From Flavobacteriales bacterium UBA7468 (GTDB lineage Bacteria; Bacteroidota; Bacteroidia; Flavobacteriales_D; Crocinitomicaceae): 64,000 nt of DNA. The DNA lies in the NCBI GenBank assembly GCA_002478565.1, contig DLPC01000026.1, positions 62,001-126,000 of the forward strand, read 5' to 3'. Below are positions 62,967 through 64,000 of this stretch, in pieces (within the stretch, counting starts at the first letter, position 1; every line of letters begins with the position of its first letter). The translations under genes were made by a program, and so were the position numbers. The notes under the pieces are model-generated. The model did not search any database, was not told the origin of the DNA, and was given only the letters and a program-made list of their open reading frames with translations.

Positions 62967-63767
62967 ATGCATTTCATTGAAACTATTTTTGATCTCAAAT
63001 CCGGTGATTTCAGTAAAGTCGTTTTTGGTTTCATTACCAATGTAGTATTGGCTATTGTCATTACAGTTGTAGGGTTCTGGTTTACGGGTATTCTGACTCG
63101 GTTCGTCAACAAAATGCTGCAAAAAAGCGATACAGATGCAGGTTTGACCTCCTTTTTATCGAGTTTCCTTTCGATGGCCCTAAAAATCATGGTGGTCATT
63201 ACAGCAATTACGCAGCTGGGGGTACAAATGACCTCTTTTCTCACCTTACTTGGTGCGGCAGGAATTGCAGTTGGTATGGCGTTTTCCGGAACACTCTCAA
63301 ATTTCGCAGGGGGCATAATGATCTTGGTATTAAAGCCATTTAAAGTTGGCGATGAAATCAAGGCACTCGGAGAGCAGGGCACCATCTCCGAAATTCAGAT
63401 TTTTAATACTTACCTCAAAACGGTAGATAATAAAATTGTGATTTTCCCAAATGGCCCGCTAGCAAATGGTAGTATTGTTAATTTCACCAAAGAAAAAAAT
63501 CGCCGCATCGAATGGACATTCATCTTGAATCCAGAGGTAAAGTTTAATGAAATTCAAGCGCTCATATTGACTATTTTAAGCGCAGATAAACGCGTTCTTG
63601 CCAAGCCTGAACCATTTGTAGGTATTCAACAAATTACAGAAAATGGCCTTGAATTAAAGGTCAGATGTTGGGCAAAAACTGCCGACTTCGGTGGTGTTTT
63701 TTATGACCTTCAGCAACAAATCGTGAGCGCTATGCAAGAAGCGCATATCGCCTTTGCAAAGGCATAA
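62967..63767 (+). CDS. mscS: Small-conductance mechanosensitive channel (MscS)
   Basis: 266 residues, the size of E. coli MscS. Three membrane helices: about 20-45, 60-85 and the pore helix near 92-115 (GAAGIAVGMAFSGTLSNFAGGIMIL), with Gly/Ala packing typical of TM3. The beta domain (FKVGDEIKALGEQGTISEIQIFNTYLKT) and VIFPNGPLANGSIVNF follow. A second, larger MscS homologue is encoded at 54468. Confidence 0.94.
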   Translation: MHFIETIFDLKSGDFSKVVFGFITNVVLAIVITVVGFWFTGILTRFVNKMLQKSDTDAGLTSFLSSFLSMALKIMVVITAITQLGVQMTSFLTLLGAAGIAVGMAFSGTLSNFAGGIMILVLKPFKVGDEIKALGEQGTISEIQIFNTYLKTVDNKIVIFPNGPLANGSIVNFTKEKNRRIEWTFILNPEVKFNEIQALILTILSADKRVLAKPEPFVGIQQITENGLELKVRCWAKTADFGGVFYDLQQQIVSAMQEAHIAFAKA

Positions 63768-63778
63768 AAGAAATTCAT

Positions 63779-63786
63779 TATCTTCG
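63779..63786 (+). promoter_or_regulatory. Putative -7 element (TATCTTCG)
   Basis: TAnnTTCG variant downstream of mscS, 50 bases before the ATG at 63837. It precedes a perfect inverted repeat. Confidence 0.35.
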
Positions 63787-63799
63787 AGCCCTAACCCAA

Positions 63800-63818
63800 T
63801 TACATGTCAAACATGTAA
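63800..63818. repeat. Perfect inverted repeat TTACATGT-N3-ACATGTAA
   Basis: Eight-base perfect arms around CAA. It lies between mscS and the next gene, downstream of a possible -7 element, so it may be an operator or mRNA hairpin. There is no T-run, so it is not a normal terminator. Confidence 0.6.
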
Positions 63819-63836
63819 GCTTAATCTACTACTATT

Positions 63837-64000
63837 ATGTTACTGACCATCCTATTATTGATTTTCACGGTAGTTGTCGTGCCATTTGTTTGTCTCAATT
63901 TTGGCTATACACCAAACGAGCTTCAATATGAAATTTTACATCAAATGTCCTACACCGTAGGAATCGTCATTACATATTGCTTCATAGTAGGAGAGCTATC
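63837..64000 (+). CDS. N-terminus of a membrane protein, possibly DUF1295 family (cut by the right edge)
   Basis: 54 codons are visible from the ATG at 63837. A hydrophobic helix (LLTILLLIFTVVVVPFVCL) leads to FGYTPNELQYEIL and a second helix start (VGIVITYCFIVGEL). The start resembles DUF1295/steroid-5-alpha-reductase-like membrane proteins, but too little is present for confidence. Confidence 0.55.
   Translation, partial: MLLTILLLIFTVVVVPFVCLNFGYTPNELQYEILHQMSYTVGIVITYCFIVGEL

Noticed and set aside
1..64000. Defence island, secondary-metabolite cluster or mobile element
   Set aside because: I looked for nucleases, methylases, integrases, transposases, retrons, TA pairs and biosynthetic modules on both strands; every sizeable gene fits housekeeping, envelope or T9SS surface functions, and base composition looks even throughout.

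Overview
This window looks like chromosome from a Bacteroidota bacterium, most likely of the Flavobacteriales (Fluviicola/Crocinitomicaceae-like); the genus is a guess. The evidence is five secreted proteins ending in type IX secretion (T9SS) sorting domains, SprB-like repeats, near absence of Shine-Dalgarno sites, many promoters with the Bacteroidota -7 element TAnnTTTG, a flavobacterial-style DnaG without zinc cysteines, a CarB without its regulatory domain, and moderate-to-low GC. Gene density is very high. No gap reaches 300 bases, neighbours often overlap by a few bases, and I see no tRNA, rRNA, CRISPR array, insertion sequence, prophage or att site.

Layout. 1-8.5 kb: ftsK (running off the left edge), two exported unknowns, an arginase-family enzyme, argS, and topB. 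8.5-12.1 kb: dsbD and a DsbD-N-like protein upstream of topB, then tsaD. 12.1-20 kb: tamB overlapping a biotin carboxylase, then sucC with a strong terminator and a small membrane protein. 20-31.8 kb: a GT9 glycosyltransferase coupled to a T9SS type B protein, an operon of a nitronate-monooxygenase-like enzyme with two M16 peptidases, and a second type B giant. 31.8-37.5 kb: an M42 aminopeptidase, folD with an S4 protein, and a run from a beta-barrel-like protein through bshA and elbB to meaB. 37.5-44.1 kb: a CotH-domain protein and a SprB-repeat adhesin, both T9SS type A. 44.1-48.1 kb: a Crp/Fnr regulator with a DUF983 protein, dnaK and an alpha/beta hydrolase. 48.2-54.5 kb: carB, a polyprenyl synthase, a MORN-like lipoprotein and dnaG. 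54.5-64 kb: two MscS channels, pdxJ, a CBS protein, nadK, two peptidyl-prolyl isomerases (one a cyclophilin-FKBP fusion), a T9SS protein, DUF4159, ribD, an AlkB-like protein, and the start of a membrane protein at the right edge.

Functionally this is mostly core metabolism and information processing mixed with cell-surface proteins. Biotin carboxylase, MeaB and SucC are consistent with a propionyl-CoA/methylmalonyl-CoA/succinyl-CoA route (inference). BshA points to bacillithiol. DsbD, the isomerases and TamB serve envelope protein maturation, which a cell exporting large T9SS proteins needs.

I found no convincing new multi-gene system. The most interesting signals are regulatory. Several TAnnTTTG elements end 3-8 bases before the start codon, which implies leaderless mRNAs and corrects several starts. 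A 14-bp palindrome with FNR-box geometry lies in front of the operon encoding the Crp/Fnr protein. Two divergent promoter pairs are packed together or mirror-symmetric. A promoter lies inside the dnaK terminator.
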